DNA of 64,000 bases from Furfurilactobacillus rossiae DSM 15814. GTDB lineage: Bacteria; Bacillota; Bacilli; Lactobacillales; Lactobacillaceae. The stretch is taken from contig NZ_AUAW01000005.1 in assembly GCF_000428925.1 (NCBI RefSeq), positions 62,001 to 126,000 of the forward strand, written 5' to 3'. Positions 28,574 through 37,113 of this stretch are shown one piece after another. Below the pieces are notes generated by a model that saw only the letters and a program-made list of their open reading frames with translations, had not been told where the DNA came from and did no database searches. The translations under genes and the position numbers were made by a program. The number at the start of each line of letters is the position of its first letter. The stretch's first letter is position 1.

Positions 28574-29032
28574 TTATTTTACATCTGGTGTTAGTCCCAG
28601 TTTGCGTTGGCAATCTGGACAATAACCATAGAGTTCGATGTGATCTTCGGTAATCATGTAACCAGACTGTTTAACCGCAGCGCTTTCCAGATTAGCGAAA
28701 TCATCATAAAAGATGTCCGTAATCTTCCCACAGTTCTGACAAACGGCGTGAAAATGTGGCCGGCCAAAGTAGTCATAGTGTGTTCCGGCATCACCGTTTT
28801 CTAATTCAATCACAATCCCTGTTTCGACTAACGTATTTAACGTATTGTAAATCGTTGCCAAGCTTAGTCCTTGGTGAACGGGTTTCAGTTCGTCAAACAT
28901 GGTGCCAACGTCAGGATGATTGTGGTGTGTCATGAGGTAATGGAGCACAATCTGCCGTTGCGGGGTAACCCGCAGATGTTTGTCCTTTAATACTTTTACC
29001 GCTGCTTCATCAATAACCTGTGCTATAGGCAA
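28574..29032 (-). CDS. perR: Fur-family regulator, PerR-like
   Basis: 152 residues. Winged-helix RVTPQRQIVLHYLMTHHNHP and LATIYNTLNTLVETGIV; structural zinc CxxC pairs CQNCGK and CPDCQ; metal-site HFHAVCQNC. In PerR-type regulators Fe-catalysed oxidation of metal-ligand His residues derepresses stress genes; Fur or Zur function cannot be excluded. The start is TTG, directly next to AAGGAAGGAG, with no better in-frame codon nearby. A PerR-like box lies just upstream, suggesting autoregulation. Confidence 0.82.
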   Translation of the reverse strand: MPIAQVIDEAAVKVLKDKHLRVTPQRQIVLHYLMTHHNHPDVGTMFDELKPVHQGLSLATIYNTLNTLVETGIVIELENGDAGTHYDYFGRPHFHAVCQNCGKITDIFYDDFANLESAAVKQSGYMITEDHIELYGYCPDCQRKLGLTPDVK

Positions 29033-29040
29033 CTCCTTCC

Positions 29041-29055
29041 TTAGACTTGTTCTAA
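29041..29055. promoter_or_regulatory. PerR/Fur-like operator before perR
   Basis: TTAGACTTGTTCTAA is a 7-1-7 palindrome with five matched pairs, resembling the Per box. It overlaps the ribosome-site region of perR. A second imperfect palindrome ATCTAA...TTAGAT lies at about 29076-29092. Confidence 0.5.
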
Positions 29056-29092
29056 CTTAATATTAAAACACTTTTCTATCTAAATACCAATT

Positions 29093-29486
29093 AGATGAAT
29101 TGTCAAGGACTCATGTAATTGACGATATGTCTGAAATTATGGCAGTAAAACACAAAAAAACAAATCGTGACTGCTGTTTTCTAAGCAACGATGATTGGAA
29201 TTTTTTAAAGCTTCCACAACTAATGTAAGAACTAAAAGGAATTTAGTAGCCACGGTTGATCACTCCTTTTTGATGTTATATTAAAAGTAATTCAGGTTTA
29301 GCATGAACAATGATTAAGTAATATGATTTTAAAACTGATCATGCTTTGTTTCTAATCTCTTAAAAATCGCTGGGATGACGGCTATTAAAAGGGTAGAAAT
29401 GGCAGACTGCCTTTGTGAATCAATTTTGGTTGATAACATTGTGCTTAATCTGAATTTTAAAAAGTTGTATAGGAGAATCACACCAA
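29093..29486. other. Gene-free stretch between perR and a TetR gene
   Basis: About 390 AT-rich bases. No credible gene, RNA or long inverted repeat seen. It should contain the perR promoter on the left and the TetR promoter on the right, neither clear by eye. Confidence 0.4.
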
Positions 29487-29999
29487 ATGGGGAAAACAAA
29501 CAGTTTAGCCCAATTTAAGCTTGCGTTGGCAGCGTTGTTAACGACACGCTCATTAACTCAGATCACAGTTCAAGACTTAGTTCGCAAGGCTGATGTTGAC
29601 CGGTCAACTTTTTACCGCCATTTTTTAAACTTTGACGACTTTCTAAGCTGGTTGGAAAAAGATATGCTAACTGAAATCACACAACAAGTCGAACGTGGCA
29701 ACAATGATTCACTGGACTTTACAAAATTTTATATGTACGCTGCTGATCATCAAACTGTGCTGAAAGCTTTTCTAGAAAATCAAAAGATACCAGACTTAAC
29801 TGTTAGATTGAAGGACATTGTTTCTAAAAGGTATCATCGATTATTATTGACGCAACCATCGACGATTCCGCCATCAATTCAAACCGAGTTCCTGATTGGT
29901 GGTCATATTGCGTTAATCACATGGTGGCTTAAGCAACAAAATCCGCCGTGTGCACAGAAAATGGCCATTTATCATCAACAATTAAGTCAGCCACGATAA
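29487..29999 (+). CDS. TetR/AcrR-family regulator
   Basis: 170 residues. The N-terminal DNA-binding part spans residues 8-55 (ITVQDLVRKADVDRSTFYRHFLNFDDFL), as in TetR proteins of the DhaS/lactobacillus type. AGGAGAATCACACCA ribosome site upstream. It is followed after 85 bp by an alpha/beta hydrolase on the same strand, its likely target. Confidence 0.82.
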   Translation: MGKTNSLAQFKLALAALLTTRSLTQITVQDLVRKADVDRSTFYRHFLNFDDFLSWLEKDMLTEITQQVERGNNDSLDFTKFYMYAADHQTVLKAFLENQKIPDLTVRLKDIVSKRYHRLLLTQPSTIPPSIQTEFLIGGHIALITWWLKQQNPPCAQKMAIYHQQLSQPR

Positions 30000-30084
30000 T
30001 TGCAACACATTTCGGTGAATCTGTTGTTTGTTTGAGATCTTTTCGGCTGTAAGCTTCTAACATCAACGAAAGGATTTGATAAAA

Positions 30085-30918
30085 ATGTTTGTAAAAACGA
30101 ATGATGAAACGCAATTATATGTTAACAAAATTGGCCAAGGACCAGTCTTGATTTTGGTGCCTGGTGCAAATGGAACAGGTGACATCTTTGGTCAAACGAC
30201 TCAATTCTTGAAGGCAAACTTCACGGTGATTACTTATGATCGACGCGGTTATGGTCAAACAATTCCCGGCGTGCCATTGCCGGATGAAGCCAAGAATCCT
30301 AACAGCAGTTTTCGCATCAAGGCTGATGTCGATGACGTCTTAACCTTAGCGGACACCTTTAATCCTTTAACCCCTGTTTACCTCATGGGATCATCTTCTG
30401 GTTCAATTGTAGCGGCTGAGGCGTTTGCCAATGCACCAGCACGTTTTGCCAAAGTGGCGATTCATGAATGTCCGTTAACAACGGTTCTTGATGATAACGG
30501 TGCACTTGGCAACACGACCAATAATTTAGTGCAAAGAGTTTTAAAGGGTGACTTTTCTGCCGTTACAGATTTATTTAATCAGATGCATATTCAACCGTTG
30601 GATGCACAAATGATGGGACTGGCACCGGATTCTCATCCGGACAAAGAAAAGATGAAATCAATGCTCTTTTGGTTGCAATATGAGTCATCACAATATACGA
30701 GCCAAATTATTGATTGGCAAATTTTTGCCGATCATCGTAATCAAGTGGTGCTGCTTAATGGGACAGATTCCGTGGGCTTTCTGCCACAAAAGGTTGACGA
30801 GACCATTGGTCAGAAAATTGATGTTCAAATCACTACGATTCCCGGCGGTCATTTGGGGTATGCACAAAAGCCACAGGGATTTGCTAACAAATTAACTGAA
30901 AGTCTGTTGGATAAATAA
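30085..30918 (+). CDS. Alpha/beta-hydrolase fold protein
   Basis: 277 residues from the ATG at 30085 (GAAAGG site). Strand-loop VPGANGTGD near residue 30; nucleophile elbow GSSSGS near 108 in the usual GxSxG pattern; catalytic His in GGHLGYAQKP near 255; Asp probably in the LLNGTDS block. The fold is certain, the substrate unknown. Next to a TetR gene, it may detoxify an ester or lactone. Confidence 0.82.
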   Translation: MFVKTNDETQLYVNKIGQGPVLILVPGANGTGDIFGQTTQFLKANFTVITYDRRGYGQTIPGVPLPDEAKNPNSSFRIKADVDDVLTLADTFNPLTPVYLMGSSSGSIVAAEAFANAPARFAKVAIHECPLTTVLDDNGALGNTTNNLVQRVLKGDFSAVTDLFNQMHIQPLDAQMMGLAPDSHPDKEKMKSMLFWLQYESSQYTSQIIDWQIFADHRNQVVLLNGTDSVGFLPQKVDETIGQKIDVQITTIPGGHLGYAQKPQGFANKLTESLLDK

Positions 30919-30945
30919 GAATCACTTGTTGTTAATAAGTATGAC

Positions 30946-30978
30946 AAAGGCTAGCGACCTCGTGCGTTGGCTTTTTTG
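30946..30978 (+). terminator. Terminator after the hydrolase
   Basis: AAAGGCTAGCG / TGCGTTGGCTTT imperfect stem with six T residues. Confidence 0.7.
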
Positions 30979-31287
30979 TCGTTTTAAGAAGGAATTTGAA
31001 ATAAGTATGTTTAAAGTTTGTGACAGTGAGCTTAGTTAGGAAGAATCCGGTCCGTGAAATTGGTTTCGCCCTTAGAACATTGAAATGCTGAGACTTCGAT
31101 TTGAAACTGAAAGAAACGTCTCTGTATTCGTTCTGCGAATCAAAGCGGTGTCTTGGACTATCTTGATTTGCTGTTGTTAATTTTGTCCTTGACCGGTTCT
31201 ATTGGCTACACAATAGATTCGTTTATGTAAATGAAGATTGACCGCCGGGAATCATGATAGTATGTGTGGATTTTGCCATTGTGTGTG
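30979..31287. other. Gene-free stretch with small hairpins
   Basis: Contains GAGAC/GTCTC (about 31091-31118) and ATTCG/CGAAT (about 31127-31141) inverted pairs, suggestive of another folded element but with no second copy in the window. A 62-codon frame at 31238-31426 runs into the structured repeat and is not credible. Confidence 0.4.
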
Positions 31288-31461
31288 GGCGTCACCGTTG
31301 ATACCGAGTCGTGAAGGTGGTGTTAATTCGAATGATTCTGTCGAATTTACAGCACGGACGGTTGGGAAGACTCGTGATCTTGCGAGGCTTCCTAACGAGG
31401 TGAAAGACTGTGACTTTCAGGCTTGAACCGGTCCCACGACAAGCGTATCAACGGTGACAAC
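31288..31461 (-). repeat. Structured intergenic repeat, family 1, copy B
   Basis: Reads on the minus strand. Outer inverted repeat GTCACCGTTGATAC / GTATCAACGGTGAC is perfect over 14 bp. Inner stem GTCGTG / CACGAC, a hairpin GTTAGGAAG...CTTCCCAAC and a hairpin GTAAATTCGA...TCGAATTAAC follow the same order as copy A. Core GGGACCGGTTCAAGCC and TCTTTCACCTCGT are identical to copy A. Stem differences between the copies preserve pairing. It lies between a hydrolase terminator and maltose phosphorylase, opposite to both genes. Confidence 0.8.
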
Positions 31462-31513
31462 CGACAGTGATTAGAGCACTATTCAATAGTTTAAAGGTAA
31501 AATCTTGCGCATA

Positions 31514-31527
31514 TTGAAGCGGTTGCA
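31514..31527 (+). promoter_or_regulatory. cre/MalR-like operator at the maltose phosphorylase promoter
   Basis: TTGAAGCGGTTGCA matches 11 of 14 cre positions, keeping the central CG and the 3' half TTGCA. It lies about 50 bp before the gene. It could be a cre or a LacI-family (MalR) operator. Confidence 0.45.
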
Positions 31528-31575
31528 CTATGATAAACACGATGATAACGCTGATTTGTTGGAGATGTAATTCAT

Positions 31576-33900
31576 ATGGCAATAAGTGAGCAAAAACAGT
31601 CGTTTCAACTTCACTTACAGGATTTAACGAACCGTAATGCTTCATTCTTAGAGACCATCTACGCGTTGGCAAACGGACATCTAGGCGTGCGTGCCAGCAA
31701 TCCATTACAGGGGAACCTGCGATTAGATGAGGGGATGCCTGGCCTATTTGTTAACGGCTTTTATGACTTGAGTCACATTACATATGGGGAATCATACGCG
31801 GGTTACCCAGAAAATAACCAAACCATCGCTCAGTTACCTGACCCACGATACCTCGTCATTGAGGTCGATGGAGAACGATCGGATCAAACGACATTTGCCA
31901 CTCGAGTTGTGGATAAAAACCTTGATATGGAAACGGGGTTACTCAATGAATTGTTTGAGATAACCACACCTTCTGGAAAAATACTCCAGTTATCCTTATC
32001 GACGTTTGCGTCACAGGCTGATGATGGCATTTACTGTGTCAGCTACACCATTCGGCCGATTAACTTTAGCGGGGCGGTAAAGCTGTACAAACAGCACCCC
32101 TATATTGACCAGGTATTTACCAGGGACGGCGATATTCGTGCGGTGTCGCGAAATAACATTTTGGATCGACAGTTTTTGAATGCAGACTTTCCGGCTATGC
32201 AGATTACGACGCAACGGAGTCAATTGGGGCTAGTACTTATGTGGCGTTATTTGGGCGAAGACTCCTTGGTCAAGTTTGACCGTTCGGACGGTATGCCCAA
32301 ATACGTAATGGATCTTGATCTCCAGCAAGGGTTGGCAGAATCCTTTGACTTCGGTTATTCTGTTGGGCGGATTCACAGCCTGATGGATGTCGCGATGAAC
32401 CACACGCAATACTTGAAAAACGCAAACGCACATCTGGAGCATCATTCGTTTTCAACCTTGTTTACAGAATCTGCCCACAAGATGCAGGAGTTTTGGCACA
32501 ATTCGGATATTCGGATTGATGGTGACCCAGAGACGCAAAAGGGGATTCGCTTTAATCTCTTCCATCTGCATCAGTCTGCTGGTCACGATGGGAAGACCAG
32601 CATTCCGGCCAAAGGACTCACCGGGGCAGGTTATGAAGGGCATTATTTCTGGGATACCGAAATGTTTATGCTACCGGCCTTCATTTATACAGATCCACAA
32701 ATGGCCCGGGCGTTGCTAACGTACCGTTACCATACGTTGGACGAGGCGCGACGTCAGGCCCGGGACTTTGGCTTGGACGGCGGGGCAATGTTTGCTTGGC
32801 GGACAATCAACGGGATGGAAGCGTCGCCCTACTTTCCTGCTGGTCTGGCGGCTGTGCATATTAACGCGGATATTGCGTATGCGGTCGCTGAATACGTGCA
32901 GGTCACAGATGATCAGGATTTCTTGGTAAAAATGGGATTTGAACTGATCTTGGAGACGGCGCGCTTCTGGCAGCGTTTCGGCAGTTTCGGTATTGATGGG
33001 CCTCAGGGCGGTAAGTTTGTGATTAATAAAGTGACTGGACCCGATGAATATTCGGCAATGGTGAATAATAATTATTACACCAACCGGATGGCTCAACACA
33101 ATTTACGTTTAGCCGTTAGCTATGCTAAACAGCTTAAGAAGAGTCATCCAAGCAAGTTAGAAGAGCTTGGGGTGACCGAAAAGGAATTACAGTCCTTTAC
33201 ACACATTGCAGATAGCATGTACCTGCCGTTTGATAAAGAACTCGGTGTCAAGATGCAGGATGATGGTGCCTTTAACATGGAGATTTGGCCATTTGACCAG
33301 ACGCCGCGGGATAATTACCCATTGTTACTTCATTACCACCCAATGCGTTTGTATCGCCATCAAGTCAACAAGCAAGCTGATACACTGATGAGTGACTTAT
33401 TGTTCCCGGCTGATCAAGATATTGAACAGCTCAAACGTGATTTTGATTACTATGAGCCATTAACGACACACGATTCATCGTTATCGCGACCAATCTTTAG
33501 TATTCTGGCTCATCGAATTTTAGCGCATCACAAAGCGTACCGTTATATTGCCGAATCAATCTTAACTGATTTAAACAATAGTCAGGGCAATTCCCAAGAC
33601 GGCGTGCATGTCGGCAATATGGGTGCTAGTTGGATGGAAATGACGCTAGGTGTAGCCGGCATGATTCGCGCTGACCGTGGCTTGGAGTTTCATCCACACT
33701 TACCGGTTCAGTGGTCAGCATTGACGTTCAAGATTCGTTATCGTGGCAGTCAGTTTGAAATGCACATCACACGTAATCAAGCGCACTTTAGCCTGATTGA
33801 GGGTGATCAGGTGACAATTTACTGTGACGGACAGGAAGTGGCCTTAAGCAGCAAAGCACCAGTCAAACGGATGATGACCGTTAATTTAACGGAGAAATAG
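31576..33900 (+). CDS. mapA: Glycoside hydrolase family 65 phosphorylase, probable maltose phosphorylase
   Basis: 774 residues, the full GH65 length. N-terminal beta-sandwich, then a catalytic (alpha/alpha)6 barrel with GYEGHYFWDTEMF and the general-acid Glu in TGPDEYS (near residue 487). The phosphate-binding THDSSLS-type loop is near 633. Maltose phosphorylase converts maltose and phosphate to glucose and beta-glucose-1-phosphate in the cytoplasm. Kojibiose, nigerose or trehalose specificity cannot be ruled out. The usual partner beta-phosphoglucomutase is not adjacent. Confidence 0.85.
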   Translation: MAISEQKQSFQLHLQDLTNRNASFLETIYALANGHLGVRASNPLQGNLRLDEGMPGLFVNGFYDLSHITYGESYAGYPENNQTIAQLPDPRYLVIEVDGERSDQTTFATRVVDKNLDMETGLLNELFEITTPSGKILQLSLSTFASQADDGIYCVSYTIRPINFSGAVKLYKQHPYIDQVFTRDGDIRAVSRNNILDRQFLNADFPAMQITTQRSQLGLVLMWRYLGEDSLVKFDRSDGMPKYVMDLDLQQGLAESFDFGYSVGRIHSLMDVAMNHTQYLKNANAHLEHHSFSTLFTESAHKMQEFWHNSDIRIDGDPETQKGIRFNLFHLHQSAGHDGKTSIPAKGLTGAGYEGHYFWDTEMFMLPAFIYTDPQMARALLTYRYHTLDEARRQARDFGLDGGAMFAWRTINGMEASPYFPAGLAAVHINADIAYAVAEYVQVTDDQDFLVKMGFELILETARFWQRFGSFGIDGPQGGKFVINKVTGPDEYSAMVNNNYYTNRMAQHNLRLAVSYAKQLKKSHPSKLEELGVTEKELQSFTHIADSMYLPFDKELGVKMQDDGAFNMEIWPFDQTPRDNYPLLLHYHPMRLYRHQVNKQADTLMSDLLFPADQDIEQLKRDFDYYEPLTTHDSSLSRPIFSILAHRILAHHKAYRYIAESILTDLNNSQGNSQDGVHVGNMGASWMEMTLGVAGMIRADRGLEFHPHLPVQWSALTFKIRYRGSQFEMHITRNQAHFSLIEGDQVTIYCDGQEVALSSKAPVKRMMTVNLTEK

Positions 33901-33944
33901 AATTGATATTAGGAGAGGGCGACCGGCTTTCTCAGATAATTCAA

Positions 33945-33988
33945 ATGCGACGTTTATGGGGCTTTCTCATGAACGTCGTATTTTTTTA
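33945..33988 (+). terminator. Terminator of the GH65 gene
   Basis: GCGACGTTTATG / CATGAACGTCGT stem with seven T residues. Confidence 0.85.
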
Positions 33989-34096
33989 GTTAGATGAACA
34001 AAGGACAGTGCTTTGTTTCACACTCGCGGCAATTTCACCAAATTAAAACTGAAGTCTTATGCCCAAATCTATAGAAATAGCCGTAAGTGGCACGAG

Positions 34097-34128
34097 AAAA
34101 CCCCGACAACTTTAAAATTGCCGGGGTT
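34097..34128 (-). terminator. Terminator of pnuC
   Basis: On the minus strand AACCCCGGCAA...TTGTCGGGGTT precedes a T-rich run; 50 bp beyond the pnuC stop. Confidence 0.75.
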
Positions 34129-34179
34129 CGTTCGATAAATTTAGCTGTGCGTTGCTCTATCTATGTGTTGATACGAAAA

Positions 34180-34947
34180 CTAGTTCTGGTGAACAGCTTC
34201 CATTTGTTCGAAGTAGGCTGTTTCTTTCTTAGCTTCAGCAGCTTGGTTCTTTTTGTTGTACCAAGGGGAGATAGTGAAAGCTAAGAAGTCATTCATCAAG
34301 TAGACAGAACTGTTAACAAACATGGCTAACGTAGCGTCACCTTGACGGAAGGAAACGGCCCACAAAACCATTTGGGCTAAACCAGACGCAACCCACCAAA
34401 TGTATTGTTGTTTGAACCGCATGAAGCAGATGACACCGGCACAAGCGGAGATACTGAATGAAATGGCATCAATCCAGGGACGAGGGTCGTTGGTAACTGC
34501 GCCAATGACGTAACCGGAGATCCCGTAAACAACTAATGTAGCAATAATAGCAACTGTGGTACTGCGCCATGTAAATGAACGAATTTTGCTGACCATGTTT
34601 TTGTTCCAGCTTGGGCTTAGCAAAACTGGCAGGTCAAGTGTGGCCATGTAAACAATCTGTTCACCGATGGACAGGTAGTTTTTGGCAGAAAAACCAACAT
34701 AAATAAAGCAAAGTGCTGATAATACACCAAGCAAACCGTTAACACTCTTAGCTTGGTTGATGGCTAAGATACAAAGTACCCCAAGTGTCGTCCCGATGAA
34801 CGTGATCAGACTAACCAAACTGAAGGGGTTTGAAACTAAGGTCATCACTTGGGCACCTAATGAAAAACCGAAGAGCCAGTATGAAGCTTTGTGCCAGCCA
34901 GTTAACTGGTGGCCGAGAAACTTAAAATAATTGGTAACGTGACGCAT
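34180..34947 (-). CDS. pnuC: Nicotinamide riboside transporter PnuC
   Basis: 255 residues with seven to eight membrane segments. WRSTTVAIIATLVVYGISGY, the NDPRPWIDA loop and the QYIWWVASGLAQMVLW segment match the PnuC family, which moves nicotinamide riboside by facilitated diffusion for NAD salvage. No NadR or kinase gene is nearby. The start ATG at 34947 follows GGAGAT on the minus strand. Confidence 0.9.
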   Translation of the reverse strand: MRHVTNYFKFLGHQLTGWHKASYWLFGFSLGAQVMTLVSNPFSLVSLITFIGTTLGVLCILAINQAKSVNGLLGVLSALCFIYVGFSAKNYLSIGEQIVYMATLDLPVLLSPSWNKNMVSKIRSFTWRSTTVAIIATLVVYGISGYVIGAVTNDPRPWIDAISFSISACAGVICFMRFKQQYIWWVASGLAQMVLWAVSFRQGDATLAMFVNSSVYLMNDFLAFTISPWYNKKNQAAEAKKETAYFEQMEAVHQN

Positions 34948-35274
34948 GAAAAGATCTCCATTCTATGATTTGTATTTGTGGCCCGGTAGAAGTAAAAGAT
35001 TCAGGCCCGCAACGCACTGATAGATATGTTAGCACCCAGACCGTGGAAAACAAAATGCCTGTTAAACGCTTATTGTATGTAGCATGGGTTACCAGTACGT
35101 GGTGATTTGAGACCGTAATGGCGGCGTTGAGAGCTATTTTGTGGTGGACACAAGATGATGTGAAAACTTTTTTGAAAAATCTATATATTGTATATGAAAG
35201 TTGTGAAAATGAATGAAAACGATTTGCTATAATTTTTGAATTTCAACGGTAAAACCGTGTCAGAGCAAAGAAAA
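34948..35274. other. Gene-free stretch between pnuC and a 73-aa gene
   Basis: About 330 bp. It should hold the pnuC promoter on the minus strand. A partial cre core (TAAACGCTT on the minus strand near 35064-35072) was seen, but too weak to call. No gene or RNA seen. Confidence 0.4.
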
Positions 35275-35314
35275 GGCTCCATAAAATGGCTGTGAAAGCC
35301 CATTTTATGGAGCC
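35275..35314 (-). terminator. Terminator of the 73-aa gene
   Basis: Perfect 15-bp stem GGCTCCATAAAATGG and complement; the T-rich side (CTTTTCTTTG) is on the minus strand. Confidence 0.85.
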
Positions 35315-35352
35315 ACAACATCTAGATGCCTCATTGAGGGGGAGTGAGTCAA

Positions 35353-35574
35353 CTAGATGAGTTGGAAACTAAGTTGTTGGTCGCGCAGTTTGAAAATCTG
35401 ACCGAGGTGACTGAAACGTAATTGCAGGCGTTTAACGCCATCCAAGTTAGTGTCCAGAATTTCAATGCGGTAAGCGGCAGTTGGCGCCGGGTGAATCAGG
35501 TTAAATGTGATGTATTTACCTTTAGGGAAGTGAATGCTGTGATGGCCAAGTTCGTTATGGAAAATTGTAATCAT
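35353..35574 (-). CDS. Small protein of unknown function (73 aa)
   Basis: The ATG has an AAGGAGGAAT site at ideal spacing, and the gene ends before a perfect terminator, so it is a genuine monocistronic gene. The protein looks beta-rich and His/basic (ELGHHSIHFPKGKYITFNL...LQLRFSHLGQIF), without membrane segment or cysteine. Family not recognised. It lies 110 bp beyond the end of the zinc-ribbon operon on the same strand but has its own signals. Confidence 0.75.
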   Translation of the reverse strand: MITIFHNELGHHSIHFPKGKYITFNLIHPAPTAAYRIEILDTNLDGVKRLQLRFSHLGQIFKLRDQQLSFQLI

Positions 35575-35683
35575 AGTTATTCCTCCTTGTGTTTGCTAAG
35601 TATGAGTACGAGTTTAGCATGCGTTTTAGGGGAGGGGTAATTATGTGCTTGTGATGATTTTTTAGAGTACGAGGTTTAAAAGT

Positions 35684-36100
35684 TTAATAAGTTGAAGACC
35701 CGATTATAGCTCCAAGAACAACTCCAAGAATTCCGCAAATGATTGACGCAACAATTAGAATCAATCCCTGTGTTTCATTTTTCTTACGTGCTGCAAATCC
35801 CAAGGCCACACCAATACCACCAAAAATAATGGGAATGAAAAATAGCGAAACGGCAGCTGACATCCAGCCGAGGATTAAGAAAAGTCTTGAGTTGTTATTA
35901 GTTTGGTTAGCAGCATCATTAAAATTTTGAACCTGCGCAGGCTGAGGTTGTTGAGCGTGCGGTGAGTATGATTGTTCATATGATGAGCCAGATTGCGCTT
36001 CGTGTTGTGTATCATCCGTCTGATTAAAAGTAGCACCACAGTTAACACAAAATTTTGCATCCGCTTTATTTTTTGCTCCACATTGTTGACAGTATTTCAT
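35684..36100 (-). CDS. Zinc-ribbon membrane protein, last gene of the cluster (138 aa)
   Basis: N-terminal zinc ribbon CX2C-X10-CX2C (CQQCG...CVNCG, residues 4-21), a Gln/Pro/Ser linker to about residue 70, then two membrane segments (about 75-103 and 113-133) as in DUF4190-type proteins. Topology predicts a cytoplasmic ribbon. Its ATG overlaps the preceding stop (TAATG), so the two are translationally coupled. Function unknown. Confidence 0.8.
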   Translation of the reverse strand: MKYCQQCGAKNKADAKFCVNCGATFNQTDDTQHEAQSGSSYEQSYSPHAQQPQPAQVQNFNDAANQTNNNSRLFLILGWMSAAVSLFFIPIIFGGIGVALGFAARKKNETQGLILIVASIICGILGVVLGAIIGSSTY

Positions 36101-36489
36101 TATTTATTTCCTCCAAGGTGTAGTAGGTTACTTTTCTGCCATGGGATTACGGCTGTAAAGTTTGATGCGACAAAGTCTATTCCAGTGTTTTCACCCGAAA
36201 AATGAATTAAGGTTGTTGAAATTCTTCTTTTAAATTCGACGCCTAAAATTTGATTGATTGGAATTAATTTTGGTTCCCCAATAATTTTTCCTGAAAATGT
36301 CGATGGAATGAGTACCAACCCTTGATCCTCAAAGCAAATAATATTATTTTTGGTTCCCAAAATTGCTAACCAGGTAATCCACAAATTATGATAATCGTGA
36401 AGAGACATTACCTGAACAAAGTTATTAGGCTTATTTGAATATCCATGAGCGACTTTGAAATTCACAATTTCTTGGATACTAGATGCCAT
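36100..36489 (-). CDS. PH-like domain protein in the zinc-ribbon cluster (129 aa)
   Basis: The start at 36489 is chosen for its spacing from AAGGAAG; GTG at 36498 is the alternative. No ribbon or membrane segment. Alternating beta strands such as GLVLIPSTFSGK, KLIPINQILGVEFKR and TTLIHFSGENTGIDF resemble bacterial PH-like domains, though this is fold-level guesswork. It is the one soluble, non-ribbon member of the operon and overlaps the next gene by one base. Confidence 0.7.
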   Translation of the reverse strand: MASSIQEIVNFKVAHGYSNKPNNFVQVMSLHDYHNLWITWLAILGTKNNIICFEDQGLVLIPSTFSGKIIGEPKLIPINQILGVEFKRRISTTLIHFSGENTGIDFVASNFTAVIPWQKSNLLHLGGNK

Positions 36490-36519
36490 TTTGTTCACTT
36501 CCTTTTACAGTTTGCACGC

Positions 36520-37113
36520 TTAAAAATCATCTTCAACGGCATAAGTTAAGTCACCATCTACGTATCTCCAAAGTGCACGCTGCGAATTTTCTGGATTTAC
36601 GATAACTAAGGTCCAGCCTGATCCAACCTTTTGCTTAATTGATTTGGATATTTTTTTACCAGTAGCTTGAATGTCCGCATCTTCATCGTAATAGACTTGT
36701 TTATCAACCATCTGCTCCATGGAGTCGATAATGTCGCTGTCTTTTGCTTCTAGTCCAACTGCTTTTTTTGATTTATTAATCACGACTTTGTAGTCATCCT
36801 TAGCAGTATGTGCTTGAACACAACTTCGTATCTTTTGGTCTGTTGACTGCGGTGGATTCTGGTGGATAACTATGCCAACTATACTGCCAATTATTAAGAG
36901 AATGATAACCAGTGTCGCCCAAAGATTAGCATTACTCTGTGGCTGGTCAGAGTGTGAAATTGAGTCAAAAGCAGCGGTCTCACTGTTTGCTACTTTAGTC
37001 TGCGTTGAGGAAGGAGTTGGCTCTGTGTTAGGGAATTTAAATCCACAGTTTATACAGAAGAGGGCGCTTTCGTCGTTAGGTGTTCCGCATTCCGGACAAT
37101 ACTTTTTGTTCAT
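36520..37113 (-). CDS. Zinc-ribbon, single-TM protein with extracytoplasmic domain (197 aa)
   Basis: Ribbon CPECG...CINCG (residues 6-23, CX2C-X10-CX2C), Ser/Thr/Gln linker, one membrane segment about 63-83, then a ~110-residue domain outside the cell with a YYDEDADIQATGKKISKSIKQK block and ending RALWRYVDGDLTYAVEDDF. ATG overlaps the upstream gene by 4 bp. Domain not recognised. The ribbon inside and sensor-like domain outside suggest signalling or scaffolding. Confidence 0.8.
   Translation of the reverse strand: MNKKYCPECGTPNDESALFCINCGFKFPNTEPTPSSTQTKVANSETAAFDSISHSDQPQSNANLWATLVIILLIIGSIVGIVIHQNPPQSTDQKIRSCVQAHTAKDDYKVVINKSKKAVGLEAKDSDIIDSMEQMVDKQVYYDEDADIQATGKKISKSIKQKVGSGWTLVIVNPENSQRALWRYVDGDLTYAVEDDF

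Noticed and set aside
31238-31426. 62-codon frame running into family-1 copy B
   Set aside because: Runs against the conserved strand of the repeat and has no ribosome site or homologue.
35064-35077. cre in the pnuC upstream region
   Set aside because: Only the core TAAACGCTT fits; outer positions fail.
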